From an uncultured Clostridia bacterium (GTDB lineage Bacteria > Bacillota > Clostridia > TANB77 > CAG-508), in assembly GCA_948663505.1 (NCBI GenBank), contig CAPNAQ010000018.1, positions 1 to 18,654 of the forward strand: a stretch of DNA of 18,654 nt. The letters are read 5' to 3'. The notes under the pieces are model-generated. The model ran no database searches, had not been told where the DNA came from, and was given only the letters and a program-made list of their open reading frames with translations. The position numbers were made by a program, and so were the translations under genes. Below are positions 16,749 to 18,654 of this stretch, piece after piece (the first letter of the stretch is position 1; every line of letters begins with the position of its first letter).

Positions 16749-16757
16749 AGTATATCA
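16749..16757 (-). promoter_or_regulatory. Extended -10 promoter of the aminopeptidase gene
   Basis: TGA followed by TATACT (16754-16749) lies about 57 nt upstream of the ATG. No strong -35 is apparent. Confidence 0.5.
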
Positions 16758-16975
16758 TTTTATTTTTTATTTTTCCACATTTTTTTGTATTTATTATATT
16801 TTTTAGTAAATAATAGTTACTAGTCAAACTTAATTAAAATAATAACTTTAGTTTAGTAATTTTTATCCTTGTCCCAAATTTTTGTAAGAAATTTGTGTAC
16901 AATGCTTTTTATAAATAGAAAGTCATTATGATTTTCTATTATATAAAAAATTAAATAACATATTTGGAGGTATTT

Positions 16976-18482
16976 ATGAACTCTTTATGGTTAAGTGAAA
17001 ATTTTAAAAATATAAATTTTGAAAAATTAGAAAGTGATAATTCAACTGATGTCTGTATAATTGGAGCTGGTATATTTGGGCTTACGTGTGGCTACTATTT
17101 AGCAAAATCAGGTTTAAAAGTAACAATTGTAGATAAAAGTGATATTTCTAGAAAAACTACAGGACATACTACAGCAAAAATCACTTCCCAACATGGACTC
17201 TTTTATACTTATTTAATAGATACTTATGGTGAACAATTTGCAAAAGACTATTTATTTGCTAATCAGGAAGCAATTGAAAACATAAAAAATATAATTGATA
17301 TAGAAAATATCAATTGCGATTTTAAATATCAATCAAATTTTGTTTATACTACAGATAAATCTGAAATTAACAAAATAAAAAAAGAAGTTGATAATGTTAA
17401 TTCAATCGGATTTCCTGCTAATTTTGTTACAAAAACTGGATTACCTTTTAATATTGCAGGTGGAATTCAATTTAAGAATCAAGCTCAATTCAATCCATTA
17501 AAGTATGTATATGGATTAGCTAATAGTATCTTAAATAATAATGGAAAAATATTTACAAATACTACTGTTTTTGATATTAAAAATGAATCTGATACCTTTA
17601 TTACTTACACTCCAGGCGGAAATATACAATCAAAATATATTATACTTGCTTCTCATTATCCTTTTATAAATTTTCCTGGAATGTATTTTTTGAAAATGTA
17701 TCAATCTTCTTCTTATGTTATTGGAATAGATACTAAAAAAACTTTATTTAATGGAATGTATATTACTTCTTCTGATCCAACATATTCTTTTAGAGTTGCA
17801 AATTATAATGGTAAAGAAATTTTACTTTTAGGTGGATGTAACCATAAAACAGGAACTCCTGCTAATTATAATGAAACTTATGGATTATTAGAAAATTATG
17901 CAAAAAGTCTATATCCTAATTGTGAAGTTTTATTTAGATGGAGTACTCGTGATTGTATAAGCTTAGATAAAATTCCTTATATTGGTCCATTTTCTAGTAC
18001 TATAAATAATTTCTATGTTGGTACTGGTTTTAATAAATGGGGAATGACTTCTTCAAATGTAGCAGCTAATATTATTTGTGATACTATTTTAGGCAAAACT
18101 AATAAATATGACTATGTTTTTGATTCTACTCGTGTTAATCCAATAAAAAATAGAACAGAAATTAAAAATATGATTTCTGAGTCTGTAAACTCTATTGCTA
18201 TTAAAAAATTTAAAGACTCTAATATTTCTTTTGATAGTATTTCTAATAATTCAGGTGGAATTATTGACATTAATAATCAAAAAATTGGTATTTATAAAGA
18301 TACTTCTCGGTAACATTTTTGCCGTTAAACCTATTTGTACTCATTTAGGTTGCTTACTCTCTTGGAATAATGCAGATAAAACTTGGGATTGCCCTTGTCA
18401 TGGTTCTAGATTTAATTTTATGGGTAAAAACTTATATGATCCTGCTTTTAAAGATTTAGAAACATTTGATTTAAATACGTAA
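16976..18482 (+). CDS. YhfW-like FAD-dependent oxidoreductase with C-terminal Rieske [2Fe-2S] domain, read through a +1 shift at CGG
   Basis: ATG 16976 has GGAGG 5 nt upstream; the in-frame TTG at 16964 overlaps that site and is rejected. The N-terminus has a dinucleotide-binding fold, DVCIIGAGIFGLTCGYYL (GxGxxG at 30-35, acidic D53), followed by a DAO-type oxidase body with GTGFNKWGMTSS near the end, a usual FAD contact. After YKDTS the next codon is CGG, followed in zero frame by TAA. One base on, the frame reads GNIFAVKPICTHLGC and WDCPCHGSRF. This is a full Rieske motif: C454-x-H456 with C459, and C472-x-C474-H475. The complete 501-residue protein matches B. subtilis YhfW-type enzymes, whose substrate is unknown. 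Without the shift the protein would be a 445-residue FAD enzyme lacking the iron-sulfur cluster, so recoding could create two forms. Confidence 0.85.
18308..18311 (+). other. CGG-dependent +1 recoding site 5 (CGGT, FAD/Rieske boundary)
   Basis: Coding strand: TCT CGGT AAC ATT. The four-base reading gives D-T-S-G-N-I-F-A-V, matching the D-x-x-G turn usual before the Rieske strand. In zero frame CGG is followed directly by TAA, so shifting competes with termination. Confidence 0.75.
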
Positions 18483-18536
18483 TTTCCTAATTTTTTAAGT
18501 TTTGTTGACTTATTCAATTGTTTTTGCTACAATTTG

Positions 18537-18579
18537 TTTATATAATAAAAAAGTTATACTGACTTTTTTATTATATAAA
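18537..18579 (+). terminator. Long terminator hairpin after the oxidoreductase gene
   Basis: A perfect 18-bp stem has arms 18537-18554 and 18562-18579 and a 7-nt loop (TATACTG). The stem itself holds the A-run and T-run, so it can act in both directions. Confidence 0.8.
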
Positions 18580-18591
18580 ATATATTGTACA

Positions 18592-18613
18592 GAAATTTTT
18601 TATCGAAAATTTC
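18592..18613. repeat. Small inverted repeat near the window end
   Basis: GAAATTTT and AAAATTTC form an 8-bp stem around TTATCG. It lies just before a possible start codon at 18618 (MNKFTEKLKIFQ, running off the window) that has no clear ribosome site. Confidence 0.35.
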
Positions 18614-18654
18614 GCACATGAACAAATTTACTGAAAAATTAAAAATTTTTCAGA

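Noticed and set aside
17405..17625. CGG trinucleotides in the oxidoreductase body (ATC GGA, GGC GGA)
   Set aside because: They straddle codons and the frame is intact; they serve as internal controls rather than recoding sites.
18618..18654. Start of a further gene at the window edge
   Set aside because: Twelve open codons after an ATG without a clear ribosome site are not enough to call a gene.

Overview
The window is very AT-rich, with strong GGAGG ribosome binding sites, TTGACA/TATAAT-type promoters, short intrinsic terminators and clostridial-type gene content (YkvI, a DUF5711-like protein, CvpA, LCP, M18 aminopeptidase, Gld-type ABC exporter). This points to a low-GC Gram-positive of the Clostridia, probably an uncultured gut lineage. 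No species can be named from the sequence.

Layout. 1-2.85 kb: a D,D-carboxypeptidase (+) converges on an LCP cell-wall ligase (-). 2.9-5.85 kb: a minus-strand cluster of CvpA, a DUF5711-like protein and a YkvI-like membrane protein whose reading frame is interrupted. 5.9-9.1 kb: a minus-strand operon of ABC ATPase, ABC-2 permease and GldG-like protein. 9.28-9.36 kb: tRNA-Arg(UCU). 9.4-10.85 kb: a small islet between two diverged copies of the tRNA 3' end plus downstream terminator. It carries a nucleoside 2-deoxyribosyltransferase-like gene (-) and, divergently, a complete type III toxin-antitoxin locus: promoter, two 46-47-nt RNA repeats, terminator, endoRNase toxin. 10.95-14.25 kb: a second minus-strand ABC exporter operon (ATPase and two ABC-2 permeases). 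14.25-14.92 kb: non-coding, with a large nested inverted repeat. 14.9-16.7 kb: an XRE regulator (+) and an M18 aminopeptidase (-). 17-18.5 kb: a YhfW-like FAD oxidoreductase with a C-terminal Rieske domain.

The main observation concerns the codon CGG. I searched every gene for it. In the translated frame it occurs five times, in four genes. At all five places the conserved protein continues only if the ribosome moves forward one base, so that CGGA or CGGT is read as a single residue or the C is skipped and GGA/GGT (Gly) is read. The sites are the first Gly of Walker A in both ABC ATPases, a second site in one of those ATPases, one site in an ABC-2 permease, and one immediately before the Rieske cluster-binding motif of the oxidoreductase. 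CGG is never used as an ordinary Arg codon in the window. About ten CGG trinucleotides that straddle codon boundaries cause no shift. The codon before the site differs every time, so P-site slippage on one particular codon is unlikely. This looks like a codon-specific +1 recoding system, perhaps a four-base-reading tRNA-Gly or an unassigned CGG codon. Two caveats apply: one window is a small sample, and a systematic sequence artefact must be excluded.

The YkvI gene has a different break: a -1 shift that coincides with a canonical A AAT TTA slippery heptamer.
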